The notes: generated by a model not told the origin, from the letters alone. Positions 1-5,397 are shown, counted from the first letter of the stretch. The stretch: DNA of 10,740 nucleotides from Clostridiales bacterium (GCA_022777455.1 JALFGI010000221.1:1-10740), one strand, 5' to 3'. A program made the numbers and translations.

Positions 1-1185
1 CATACTGTTTGCTTTTCGCTCTTTGTTGAATTGATTATAATATCCAGAACCTAAATCGTGGAAGTCAACCTTTTCCAAAAGCATATGGTAGATTGCTATC
101 AAGATGGAATGGGCTACTGCAACAATGGCTCTCTTTTTTCCTCTGTGTGCGCTAATCCTCACATACTGTGCGCTGAAATAGCTGTTCTTATTTTTGACTG
201 CCGCGTGTGCGCAGGTTATCAATGTCGTTTTGAGAACCTTATTTCCCTTGGTCGTTCTTCCTGATTTTCGTTTTCTGGCACTCTCGTTATTGCCCGGACA
301 TAATCCTGCCCACTTTGAAATATGCTTGTCTGTTGGGAAACGGCTCATATCTGTTCCAATTACGGAAATGATTGCTTGCGCGCTGGTGCTCCCAATTCCA
401 GGTATCTGCTGAATCGCTTTGCTCGCTTCCACTTCCTCCTCTTTCATGAAGTGGTCAATCTCATCATCCAGATTCTTGATATGCTCATTCAGCTCATCCA
501 AATGAGCGAGTAGTTCTTTCATCATGCGTCTCTGGATCGGAGAGAGAAAGCCTTTCAAGTCTGCAAGGATTTGTTCCTTGGATGCTTTCAGATTATGAGA
601 GATTTCTTTCTTGGCATACATTTCATCGTACTTTTCTTCGGTAAATATCTCTCCGCTTGCGATGAAGTCCAGTATCTTTCGGGCGCTCTTTCCGTCAATT
701 TCGGATACGGTGCCGGACAGTTTGATATTTGCTCCTTCCAGCATCTTCTGCAGCCTGTTCAGTTCCCGTCCTTTATCTTCAATGAGGCTCTTACGATACC
801 GCACCAACTCTCGTAATTCCCGCTGATCTTTGGATGGGATGTAACTGGCCTTGAGCAGGCCGTGCTGAAGCAAATCCGCGATCCATTCCGCATCCTTCAC
901 ATCCGTCTTCCTTCCCGGTACCGCTCTCATATGCTGGGCATTTACAACCATTGCATTTAGTCCTGAGTATTCCAGCACATTGTAAAGCGGCTTCCAGTAG
1001 GAAGCGGTGCTTTCCATTGCAGCCATTTCGCACCCTGCTGAAACAAGCCAATCCGATAATTTCAACAGTTCGTCTGTTGTTGCCCCAAACTCTCGTATCT
1101 CGCTCTTCCTGCCACAAAGAAGGCAAGCTACAATGAGTTTTTTGTGAACATCAATACCACAACACTTGTCGTATACTTTTTCCAT
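1..1185 (-). CDS. IS110-family transposase (C-terminus cut by window edge)
   Basis: This recombinase excises the element as a circle and inserts it, guided by an element-encoded bridge RNA. I translated the frame from 1185 down to base 1: 395 codons with no stop. The N-terminal RuvC-like DEDD domain shows GIDVHK (Asp12), AMEST (Glu58) and GRKTDVKDAEW (Asp95 and Asp98), the expected four acidic residues. A helical, probably coiled-coil linker follows at about 115-255. The C-terminal Tnp_20 domain starts at the helix-hairpin-helix IQQIPGIG (259-266) and carries the probable nucleophile Ser302 in PGNNESARK. Family members are about 400 residues, so only a short tail is missing. The ATG at 1185 is chosen because GGGGGA lies about 7 bases upstream; an in-frame ATG at 1191 sits too close to it. 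The gene looks intact and possibly active. Confidence in the family is high. Confidence 0.95.
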   Translation of the reverse strand, partial: MEKVYDKCCGIDVHKKLIVACLLCGRKSEIREFGATTDELLKLSDWLVSAGCEMAAMESTASYWKPLYNVLEYSGLNAMVVNAQHMRAVPGRKTDVKDAEWIADLLQHGLLKASYIPSKDQRELRELVRYRKSLIEDKGRELNRLQKMLEGANIKLSGTVSEIDGKSARKILDFIASGEIFTEEKYDEMYAKKEISHNLKASKEQILADLKGFLSPIQRRMMKELLAHLDELNEHIKNLDDEIDHFMKEEEVEASKAIQQIPGIGSTSAQAIISVIGTDMSRFPTDKHISKWAGLCPGNNESARKRKSGRTTKGNKVLKTTLITCAHAAVKNKNSYFSAQYVRISAHRGKKRAIVAVAHSILIAIYHMLLEKVDFHDLGSGYYNQFNKERKANSM

Positions 1186-1203
1186 GGTCATTTCCCCCAT
1201 GTA

Positions 1204-1358
1204 AAGAATACGGCACAGCTCCCCTCTTTCAGTCATTTTACTGTACGTCCTTTTGTTGCTTACGCAACTGGACAGATGGTGGTGCAACGGAGAGCCGAAA
1301 AGTCAATTTAATCATCGGGCTGCTTGCCCATAATCTTACCGACTTTTGCCGTATCCTT
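1204..1358 (-). ncRNA. Candidate IS110 bridge RNA
   Basis: This non-coding stretch lies directly upstream of the transposase start and is read in the same direction. On the minus strand the 11-mer AAGGATACGGC (1358-1348) pairs with GCCGTATTCTT (1214-1204) through 10 Watson-Crick pairs and one G-U, closing a region of about 155 nt. Inside are a 4-bp hairpin GGGC/GCCC (1317-1329), a perfect 5-bp hairpin GTTGC/GCAAC with a 4-base loop (1255-1268) extended across an asymmetric bulge by GTCC/GGAC (1247-1273), and CAGT/ACTG (1230-1243). Bridge RNAs of the IS110 group are encoded at this position, are roughly 150-200 nt, and carry two internal guide loops. The call rests on position, size and hand-drawn pairing; no covariance search was done. 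True ends are unknown. Confidence 0.6.
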
Positions 1359-1387
1359 AGTATACAGTCTTTTGAACACTAAGTCCA
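1359..1387 (-). promoter_or_regulatory. Promoter-like sequence for bridge RNA / transposase
   Basis: On the minus strand TGGACT (1387-1382) is followed after exactly 17 bases by TATACT (1364-1359). The -10 is good and the -35 matches TTGACA in 4 of 6 positions. A start site 6-7 bases downstream would fall inside the 5' arm of the proposed closing stem, so the real RNA start may be slightly different. In circularised IS110 elements a junction promoter can also form, which cannot be tested here. Confidence 0.45.
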
Positions 1388-1461
1388 CTACTGGGTTTCA
1401 TTCCTCGTGGTGCTCAGGCACTTAGCATGGGGATTTAATCAAGAATTAGTATCAATAAAAG

Positions 1462-1498
1462 AAAATGGTATGGCCGTTCTGACTGGCCATACCATTTT
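1462..1498 (-). terminator. Rho-independent terminator of the MerR-DUF362 unit
   Basis: A perfect 14-bp inverted repeat (1462-1475 with 1485-1498, loop of 9) lies 35 bases past the DUF362 stop. On the minus strand the stem ends in TTTT and continues CTTTTA, a usable U-tract. The arm sequence AAAATGGTATGGCC is also A-rich at its base, so it may work in both directions and insulate the IS element from the chromosomal unit. Confidence 0.85.
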
Positions 1499-1533
1499 GA
1501 TTCTTATGGCAGCTCCCATTGTGCGGTGCTGCC

Positions 1534-2396
1534 TTATACCTCAATCAGGTCGTATTCTCTGGTGCCAAAGCCCAGGGCCGCGGCAGCCTCGATGGTGTGG
1601 GCGCCGTTCCGGCTTTCGATGCGTTCCAGGAGGTGGGCTTTGCCGGGATCATCGCTGGCATACACCAGGTCCAGGCAGGCCTGGTCAATGGCATGGGATC
1701 CGTGGACACCAGAATGCCGATGTCGGCCATGCAGGGGTCCTCTGCCACGGCGCAGCAGTCGCAGTCCACGCTCATATTCTTCATCACGTTTACATAGACC
1801 AGATTTCCGTTGAAGTAATTCACAACGGAGCTGGCGGCGTCTGCCATGGATTCCAGGAAGGAATTGTGATCCGCGGACCAAAGCTGCTTTGGGTCACCGG
1901 CGCCGTGAATGTAGGCCTTACCATAGGAAGAGGCTACGCCGATGGAAAGCTGCTTCAGCGCGCCGCCGTAGCCGCCCATGGGGTGCCCCTTGAAGTGGGA
2001 CAGCACCAGCATGGAATCGTAGGCGGCAATGTCCTTGCCTACGTAATTCTTGTGAATCACCTTGCCGCCGGGAATCTCCAGCTCCAGGTCGGGGCCTTCC
2101 GCGTCCAGCAGGTCCACGGGGAAGGTCTTGCTCCAGCCGTGGTCGGCAATCAGCTGCCGGTGCTTCCGGGTGGTGTTGCGGGCGCCTTCATAGGCGGTGT
2201 TGCATTCCACCACCGTGCCGCCCACATAGTCAACCACATCCTTCCAGAAATCGGGCCGCAGGAAATTCTGGTTTCCCTTTTCTCCGGAGTGTACCTTCAC
2301 AGCCACCTTACCGGGCAGTTCCTTACCGGCCAGCTTGAAAAGCTCCAGAACCTTTTCCGGGGTGATGGCGGGGGAAAAATAAACGGTTGCGCGCAT
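1534..2396 (-). pseudogene. DUF362-family protein, broken by a 1-base deletion
   Basis: The reading frame from ATG 2396 (AGGAGG at proper distance) encodes a DUF362-family protein. Recognisable family segments are HSGEKGNQNFLRPD (36-49), VVECNTAYEG (62-71), LSHFKGHPMGGYGGALKQ (132-149), the cysteine cluster SVDCDCCAV (209-217) and DIGILVSTDPM (225-235). At 1692 the frame is lost: GATCCCATGCCATTGACCAG should read ATGGCCATTGAC, giving DPMAIDQACLDLV. The remaining 52 residues, ending at 1534, are intact in the next frame. Restoring one base gives 287 residues. Uncorrected, the frame runs with unrelated residues to a stop at 1545. The biochemical role of DUF362 proteins is poorly known; some members carry 4Fe-4S ferredoxin motifs, absent here apart from the CDCC cluster. 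No slippery heptamer is visible, so a mutation or a sequencing error is more likely than programmed shifting. Its stop-to-start distance from the upstream regulator (13 bases) shows co-transcription. Confidence 0.85.
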
Positions 2397-2409
2397 GGGA
2401 TATCCTCCT

Positions 2410-2814
2410 TCATTCGTTTCCGATTCCACTGGGGGAATCGATAAAGTGTTCGGTGCCGGCGGAAATCGCTTTTTCGTAGTATTCGATCTTCCGCTCAATC
2501 ACCTTCAGGTGTTCCTGCAGGAAGCGGATTTGTTCTTCCACGGATTCCTTTTGTCTCAGAATCATCTCCTGACGCTGGACCAGGCTGGAATCTCCCAACC
2601 GGCAAAGCTCCATATACTGCCGAATTTCCTTCAGCGGCATTCCGGTGCCCTTCAGGCAGTTCAGAATCTGCAGCCATGCCAGGTCGGAATCGGTGAAGAC
2701 CCGCCGGCCGTTGACCCGCTGTACATCGGGCAGCAGCCCCTCCTTGTCATAAAACCGGAGGGTATGGACGGACAGTCCCATTTTTTCTGCGATTTCGGAA
2801 ATCGAGTAAGTCAT
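2410..2814 (-). CDS. MerR-family transcriptional regulator from the internal start (alternative product)
   Basis: This is the same frame as the 358-codon ORF, entered at ATG 2814. The ribosome binding site GGGAGG followed by CGAAAAA has near-ideal spacing, and the 134-residue product has the standard length of small Firmicute MerR regulators, beginning with MTYSISEIAEKMG as such proteins normally do. I list it separately because the sequence supports this start at least as well as the long form. Whether the cell makes one protein, the other, or both cannot be decided here. The regulator would bind an operator between suboptimally spaced promoter elements, but the visible promoter at 3511-3539 has a normal 17-bp spacer, not the 19-20 bp typical of MerR-activated promoters. 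Confidence 0.7.
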   Translation of the reverse strand: MTYSISEIAEKMGLSVHTLRFYDKEGLLPDVQRVNGRRVFTDSDLAWLQILNCLKGTGMPLKEIRQYMELCRLGDSSLVQRQEMILRQKESVEEQIRFLQEHLKVIERKIEYYEKAISAGTEHFIDSPSGIGNE

Positions 2815-3486
2815 TTTTTCGCCTCCCGGTGTTTCTGCGTAGCAGTATATATCCTGGAGCTTACTCGAAGTCAAGCCCTTTTTCAACAATCGCCTCTGCC
2901 GGCGGTATTCCTCCGCAATCGGTTTGGGCGCCTTCCCCAGAATATACTTCATTTTCCACATGGGCAGGGGCGTCCTGTCATAGGGAAAGCACTGGGATGC
3001 TTCCACAATGCCGAAAATTTCCTTGTCCTCATAGCCAAAGGGAATCCGGACAATCTCTCCCGCCGGATAATTCGTATCGCTGAGATAGTAGAAGCGGCCA
3101 TCCAGGGTGGGAATGTAGACCGTGTAGAAGGTTATCCCGCTTCTGCCGGTTTCCGGGGCAGCAATGGGCGGCGCATATTTTGCCTCCTGAGCCCTTTGCA
3201 CCGCGGTTTGAATCATGACGGCTTCTTTGGAGGCGGCGAAGGGGAGCAGGGCAGTCAACCGTTCCGTCAGCGATTCCAGCTTGCTGAGACAGCCGGAACG
3301 GACCACAGAATCATTGGTATTCAGGATGAGCTCTGCGTTTTCTGTCATTTCGGCGCAGCCATCCTTTACAAACTGAATGGTCCTGTTCCGGAGCTGCCTT
3401 CTGCCGATCTTTTCCCCGCTGATGCCAAGGGATTGCAGCCATTGGGCCTTGTGCAGCAGGCGATTCAGAAAAACACGCAGTGACAT
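2410..3486 (-). CDS. MerR-type regulator with an unusual 224-residue N-terminal extension
   Basis: The open frame encodes 358 residues. Residues 225-293 are a MerR winged helix-turn-helix (SISEIAEKMGLSVHTLRFYD, then GRRVFTDSDLAWLQ), and about 303-341 form the usual dimerisation helix ending KIEYYEKA. No cysteine pair of a metal sensor follows the helix, so the effector is unknown. Residues 1-110 are helical and unrecognised. Residues 118-185 look like a small beta domain (VYIPTLDGRFYYL, PAGEIVRIPFGYEDKEIFGIVE) that faintly resembles the N-terminal DNA-binding region of PriA; this is a weak, by-eye resemblance. The start at 3486 has GGGGGA upstream. A second start at 2814 (Met225) has GGGAGG 7 bases upstream and would give an ordinary 134-residue MerR protein. 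It sits just upstream of the DUF362 gene, the probable target along with itself. Confidence 0.75.
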   Translation of the reverse strand: MSLRVFLNRLLHKAQWLQSLGISGEKIGRRQLRNRTIQFVKDGCAEMTENAELILNTNDSVVRSGCLSKLESLTERLTALLPFAASKEAVMIQTAVQRAQEAKYAPPIAAPETGRSGITFYTVYIPTLDGRFYYLSDTNYPAGEIVRIPFGYEDKEIFGIVEASQCFPYDRTPLPMWKMKYILGKAPKPIAEEYRRQRRLLKKGLTSSKLQDIYCYAETPGGEKMTYSISEIAEKMGLSVHTLRFYDKEGLLPDVQRVNGRRVFTDSDLAWLQILNCLKGTGMPLKEIRQYMELCRLGDSSLVQRQEMILRQKESVEEQIRFLQEHLKVIERKIEYYEKAISAGTEHFIDSPSGIGNE

Positions 3487-3510
3487 ACCGGCTTCCCCCT
3501 TCCTGAGATT

Positions 3511-3539
3511 ATTTTATCGGAGGAAACAGCGGATGTCAA
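3511..3539 (-). promoter_or_regulatory. Promoter of the MerR-DUF362 unit
   Basis: On the minus strand a perfect -35 TTGACA (3539-3534) and TAAAAT (3516-3511) are separated by 17 bases, 25 bases upstream of the start codon at 3486. It lies immediately downstream of the tRNA-Ser terminator, so the two units are separately transcribed. Confidence 0.85.
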
Positions 3540-3556
3540 CGTGCCGGAGTGCAAAG

Positions 3557-3601
3557 AAAAAACACGATCGCTCAGAAGCCAACGGCATCAAAGCAATCGT
3601 G
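3557..3601 (-). terminator. Terminator of tRNA-Ser(UGA)
   Basis: On the minus strand CACGATTGCT (3601-3592) pairs with AGCGATCGTG (3572-3563), 10 bp with one G-U, with a small inner GCC/GGC stem in the loop, and is followed by TTTTTT (3562-3557). It begins 6 bases after the encoded CCA. Confidence 0.85.
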
Positions 3602-3607
3602 CTGGTC

Positions 3608-3696
3608 TGGCGGAGAGTGTGAGATTCGAACTCACGGTGGGTTTCCCCATCACCAGTTTTCAAGACTGGCTCCTTAAACCCCTCGGACAACTCTCC
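3608..3696 (-). tRNA. tRNA-Ser(UGA)
   Basis: The minus strand folds as a class II tRNA: acceptor GGAGAGT (3696-3690) with ACTCTCC (3618-3612), discriminator G, encoded CCA (3610-3608), a T-arm with GTTCGAATC, a long variable arm (GATGGGGAAACCCACC region) and an anticodon stem CCAGT/ACTGG around loop CTTGAAA, so the anticodon is UGA, reading UCN serine codons. Length is 89 nt including CCA. It has its own promoter and terminator. Confidence 0.97.
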
Positions 3697-3706
3697 ATAC
3701 CCGTAG

Positions 3707-3735
3707 AATATACCATCTTCAGGGGGCAAAGTCAA
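3707..3735 (-). promoter_or_regulatory. Promoter of tRNA-Ser(UGA)
   Basis: On the minus strand TTGACT (3735-3730), a 17-base spacer and TATATT (3712-3707) lie 10 bases upstream of the mature tRNA 5' end. Confidence 0.85.
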
Positions 3736-3788
3736 GGGGGCTTCCCCATACGGATTTTGCTTTGATTGAATTTCTTTTGAGAAAACAC

Positions 3789-3818
3789 TTGAAATGAGCG
3801 GATCCAACGGTATATACT
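3789..3818 (+). promoter_or_regulatory. Promoter of the GNAT-like gene
   Basis: TTGAAA (3789-3794), an 18-base spacer and TATACT (3813-3818) lie 27 bases upstream of the start codon at 3846. This promoter and the tRNA-Ser promoter are divergent, with about 53 bases between their -35 elements. Confidence 0.75.
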
Positions 3819-3845
3819 GTACCAAGTTACAAAGGAGGGACGGAT

Positions 3846-4316
3846 ATGGAAATCAGGAAAATTGATGTGGACGCCTTATCTGTCCCTGAGATTCTGTCCC
3901 TGCTGGAAATTGCCCGGGGGATTTCTTCTGTGCAGCCGGACTGGATGCTGCTGAAGCGGGAACTGGCCCGGTATGAGGCCTGGGGCTTTTATGACCGGAA
4001 AGTGCTTCTGGGCTATGCCTTGATTAGCGGCTCCAGTCCTTATCTGGGCGGCAGCGTTCAGATTGTGGAATTGAAATACCGATGGGAGTATAATCAGGAA
4101 TCAACCGTTGCCCAAATGCTCCGGGAGATTGCCCGGACCTATCAGGGGAGTTCCGACTTTCTGGTACTGGATATTGACCTCCGGCGGGACATGAACCGCA
4201 ACCTGTACCAAAAACTCGGTTTTGCCACCTCCGTGATGCAAAGCCCCATGGGCCGGGACCATGGTGTTCAGTTTGCTCAAATGGATTCCCTTTTGAAAAA
4301 GGGATTTAATGCTTGA
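3846..4316 (+). CDS. GNAT-like acetyltransferase-fold protein
   Basis: The 156-residue protein has the outline of a GNAT N-acetyltransferase: helical N-terminus (11-45), strand VLLGYALISG (53-62), strand VQIVELKYRW (71-80), helix TVAQMLREIARTY (87-99) in the acyl-CoA-binding position, strand FLVLDID (105-111) and the closing helix-strand motif NRNLYQKLGF (117-126), which is the typical family ending. The Q/R-x-x-G-x-G/A loop that grips acetyl-CoA is not clear (the equivalent region reads YNQESTVAQM), so catalytic competence and substrate are uncertain. AAAGGAGGG lies 7 bases upstream of the ATG. The gene stands alone between two tRNA genes; its stop codon TGA is part of the -35 box of the next tRNA. 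It could be a diverged, non-catalytic relative. Confidence 0.8.
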   Translation: MEIRKIDVDALSVPEILSLLEIARGISSVQPDWMLLKRELARYEAWGFYDRKVLLGYALISGSSPYLGGSVQIVELKYRWEYNQESTVAQMLREIARTYQGSSDFLVLDIDLRRDMNRNLYQKLGFATSVMQSPMGRDHGVQFAQMDSLLKKGFNA

Positions 4317-4341
4317 CATTTCCCCGGGGATATGCTAGAAT
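4313..4341 (+). promoter_or_regulatory. Promoter of tRNA-Ser(GCU)
   Basis: Consensus TTGACA (4313-4318), a 17-base spacer and TAGAAT (4336-4341) precede the mature tRNA end by 34 bases. The -35 overlaps the TGA stop of the preceding gene. Confidence 0.88.
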
Positions 4342-4375
4342 ACTTTGGCAATCAAGTGAATAATTCTTTTGATTC

Positions 4376-4467
4376 GGAGTGATACCCAAGAGGCCGAAGG
4401 GGCTCCCCTGCTAAGGGAGTAGGCGTCTAAAAAGCGCGCGAGGGTTCAAATCCCTCTCACTCCGCCA
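4376..4467 (+). tRNA. tRNA-Ser(GCU)
   Basis: A class II tRNA: acceptor GGAGTGA (4376-4382) with TCACTCC (4457-4463), discriminator G, encoded CCA (4465-4467), anticodon stem CTCCC/GGGAG around loop CTGCTAA giving anticodon GCU (AGC/AGU serine codons), a long variable arm and a T-loop GGTTCAAATCC. Length is 92 nt. With the Ser(UGA) gene next door, two serine isoacceptors flank the GNAT-like gene. Confidence 0.97.
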
Positions 4468-4468
4468 G

Positions 4469-4509
4469 AATTCTGAGCTGTGTTTTTTCACATAGTTCAG
4501 AATTTTTTT
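4469..4509 (+). terminator. Terminator of tRNA-Ser(GCU)
   Basis: AATTCTGA (4469-4476) pairs with TCAGAATT (4497-4504), with TGTG/CACA pairing in the loop, followed by a T-run to 4509. It starts two bases after the CCA. Confidence 0.85.
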
Positions 4510-4728
4510 ATGAGAAATTGCTATCCGTTGAATAATTCTCGCTTTGTAGAATATAAAAAATACACATAAAGAGTTGAAAAGACTTTTCGTGTTGCTATCT
4601 GCGTTGTGATCATCGTATAAAACTCATCTACTTGATTGGTTCCGCTCCAACTGTATCAGAAAATCCTTTGAGCTTTGCCATGCTTCCGCCATGGCTTTCC
4701 GGCGGAGGTTTCATCGGGAAAAATAAAT
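4510..4728 (+). other. Non-coding stretch between tRNA-Ser and the FTR-like gene
   Basis: I see no gene here. The only structure noted is a 6-bp inverted repeat TCCGCC/GGCGGA (4685-4690, 4701-4706) with a 10-base loop and no T-run. The frame of the following gene is open back to an ATG at 4675, but that ATG lacks a ribosome binding site. Confidence 0.5.
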
Positions 4729-4761
4729 CCCCTTGCCAAAAGGGGGCCGCTGTGGTATCAT
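4729..4761 (+). promoter_or_regulatory. Promoter of the FTR-like gene with overlapping inverted repeat
   Basis: TTGCCA (4733-4738), a 17-base spacer and TATCAT (4756-4761) form a moderate promoter 30 bases upstream of the start at 4792. The inverted repeat CCCCTT/AAGGGG (4729-4734, 4740-4745) straddles the -35 and could be an operator, but it could equally be chance. Confidence 0.55.
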
Positions 4762-4791
4762 GTTCCCAAAAGACAGAGAGGAGTACCTAAA

Positions 4792-4986
4792 ATGGCTGTA
4801 CGACTGAATGAAGACAAAGAAATGGTTCAGACCATCCGGGAAGGACTGAAGCGCACCGGAGGCTATTGTCCGTGCCGGCTGGAGCGGACGGAGGAGAATA
4901 AGTGCATGTGCAAGGAGTTCCGGGATCAGATCGCCGACCCGAATTTCAAGGGCTACTGCCACTGCATGCTCTATTACAAGGATTGA
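4792..4986 (+). CDS. Small ferredoxin:thioredoxin reductase catalytic-subunit-like protein
   Basis: The 64-residue protein has six cysteines in three CxC pairs: CPC (26-28), CMC (38-40) and CHC (56-58). In the ferredoxin:thioredoxin reductase catalytic subunit the same order CPC..CPC..CHC supplies four ligands of a 4Fe-4S cluster and an active disulfide formed by the second Cys of the first pair and the last Cys of the third. By that mapping Cys28 and Cys58 would be the redox pair and Cys26, 38, 40 and 56 the ligands. Spacing differs from the plant and cyanobacterial enzyme (9 and 15 residues between pairs here, against 16 and 8), and the protein is about half the usual length. The likely role is a cytosolic iron-sulfur disulfide reductase; the partner is unknown and no thioredoxin or FTR variable subunit is adjacent. 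The start is set by GAGAGGAG 8 bases upstream of ATG 4792. Confidence 0.8.
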   Translation: MAVRLNEDKEMVQTIREGLKRTGGYCPCRLERTEENKCMCKEFRDQIADPNFKGYCHCMLYYKD

Positions 4987-4991
4987 ATCAG

Positions 4992-5014
4992 ACCTCCCGA
5001 ATTTTTCGGGAGGT
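4992..5014 (+). terminator. Perfect hairpin after the FTR-like gene, possible weak terminator
   Basis: ACCTCCCGAA and TTCGGGAGGT form a perfect 10-bp stem with a 3-base loop, 5 bases past the stop codon. It is not followed by a T-run (GTCGAAAAAAG), so intrinsic termination would be weak; mRNA 3'-end protection is an alternative. Confidence 0.5.
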
Positions 5015-5027
5015 GTCGAAAAAAGAG

Positions 5028-5056
5028 TTGACAAATCGGTGAGATGGTGGTATACT
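5028..5056 (+). promoter_or_regulatory. Promoter of tRNA-Leu(CAG)
   Basis: Consensus TTGACA (5028-5033), a 17-base spacer and TATACT (5051-5056) lie 35 bases upstream of the mature tRNA end. It is the strongest-looking promoter in the window. Confidence 0.9.
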
Positions 5057-5091
5057 TCAGGAGCACTGAGGGTCACCTTGGAAGCGAATAT

Positions 5092-5179
5092 GGGCGAGTG
5101 GTGGAATTGGTAGACTCGCTAGATTCAGGTTCTAGTGTTCACTGCGGACGTGCGGGTTCAAGTCCCGCCTCGCCCACCA
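5092..5179 (+). tRNA. tRNA-Leu(CAG)
   Basis: A class II tRNA: acceptor GGGCGAG (5092-5098) with CTCGCCC (5169-5175), discriminator A, encoded CCA (5177-5179), D-arm sequence TGGAATTGGTAGAC typical of tRNA-Leu, anticodon stem CTAGA/TCTAG around loop TTCAGGT giving anticodon CAG (CUG codons), a long variable arm and T-loop GGTTCAAGTCC. Length is 88 nt. Confidence 0.97.
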
Positions 5180-5181
5180 TG

Positions 5182-5208
5182 AAAAAACACGCTTCGGCGT
5201 GTTTTTTT
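5182..5208 (+). terminator. Terminator of tRNA-Leu(CAG)
   Basis: AAAAAACACGC and GCGTGTTTTTT form a perfect stem around a stable TTCG tetraloop (5193-5196), with a T-run ending at 5208. It begins 3 bases after CCA. Confidence 0.92.
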
Positions 5209-5281
5209 CGTTTTTCTTTTCTCGTTCGCAAAAAATACCCCCGTTTATAGGCATTCCTCGCTGCGTTATTTGTCACATCAT

Positions 5282-5326
5282 ACCGTCTTTTCCGCTGGGC
5301 CATCAGTTGGGAAAAGGCGGTTTTTT
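5282..5326 (+). terminator. Orphan terminator-like hairpin
   Basis: ACCGTCTTTTCC (5282-5293) pairs with GGAAAAGGCGGT (5310-5321), 12 bp with one G-U, followed by TTTTTT (5321-5326). The tRNA-Leu already has its own terminator 75 bases upstream, and no gene lies between. It may be a remnant of a lost gene, the end of a small RNA, or part of a dispersed intergenic repeat. Confidence 0.65.
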
Positions 5327-5339
5327 CCATTGCAGGATA

Positions 5340-5367
5340 TTGATTTTCCGGAAACGGATGTTATAAT
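5340..5367 (+). promoter_or_regulatory. Promoter of the hydrolase-membrane protein unit
   Basis: TTGATT (5340-5345), a 16-base spacer and a perfect TATAAT (5362-5367) lie 30 bases upstream of the start codon at 5398. Confidence 0.75.
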
Positions 5368-5397
5368 TTGATTCGAAGAAAAAAGAGGAGAATGCCG

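Larger units (their letters stand above)
1..1440 (-). mobile_element. IS110-family insertion sequence (right end outside window)
   Basis: The element consists of a DEDD/serine transposase gene reading leftwards off the window plus about 250 bases of non-coding DNA upstream of it. IS110 elements usually lack terminal inverted repeats, and I see none here. The upstream boundary is therefore uncertain: it must lie to the right of the promoter-like sequence near 1387 and to the left of the DUF362 terminator at 1462-1498, so 1440 is only a working limit. Its long 5' non-coding end, rather than a long 3' end, fits the IS110 group more than the IS1111 group. The other end is not in the window. Confidence 0.85.

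Noticed and set aside
1686..1698. Programmed frameshift in the DUF362 gene
   Set aside because: There is no slippery heptamer or downstream pseudoknot evident; a one-base deletion explains the pattern more simply.
1407..2444. Plus-strand 345-codon open frame opposite the DUF362 gene
   Set aside because: It is antisense to a clearly homologous gene, rich in Gly, His, Val and Gln as expected of a shadow frame, and has no ribosome binding site.
2395..3483. Plus-strand 362-codon open frame opposite the MerR-type gene
   Set aside because: It exactly mirrors the minus-strand gene, which has a promoter, ribosome binding sites and a recognisable MerR domain.
4675..4791. Longer N-terminus for the FTR-like protein from ATG 4675
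   Set aside because: The extension overlaps the promoter-like sequence and inverted repeat, lacks a ribosome binding site, and the ATG at 4792 has a good one.
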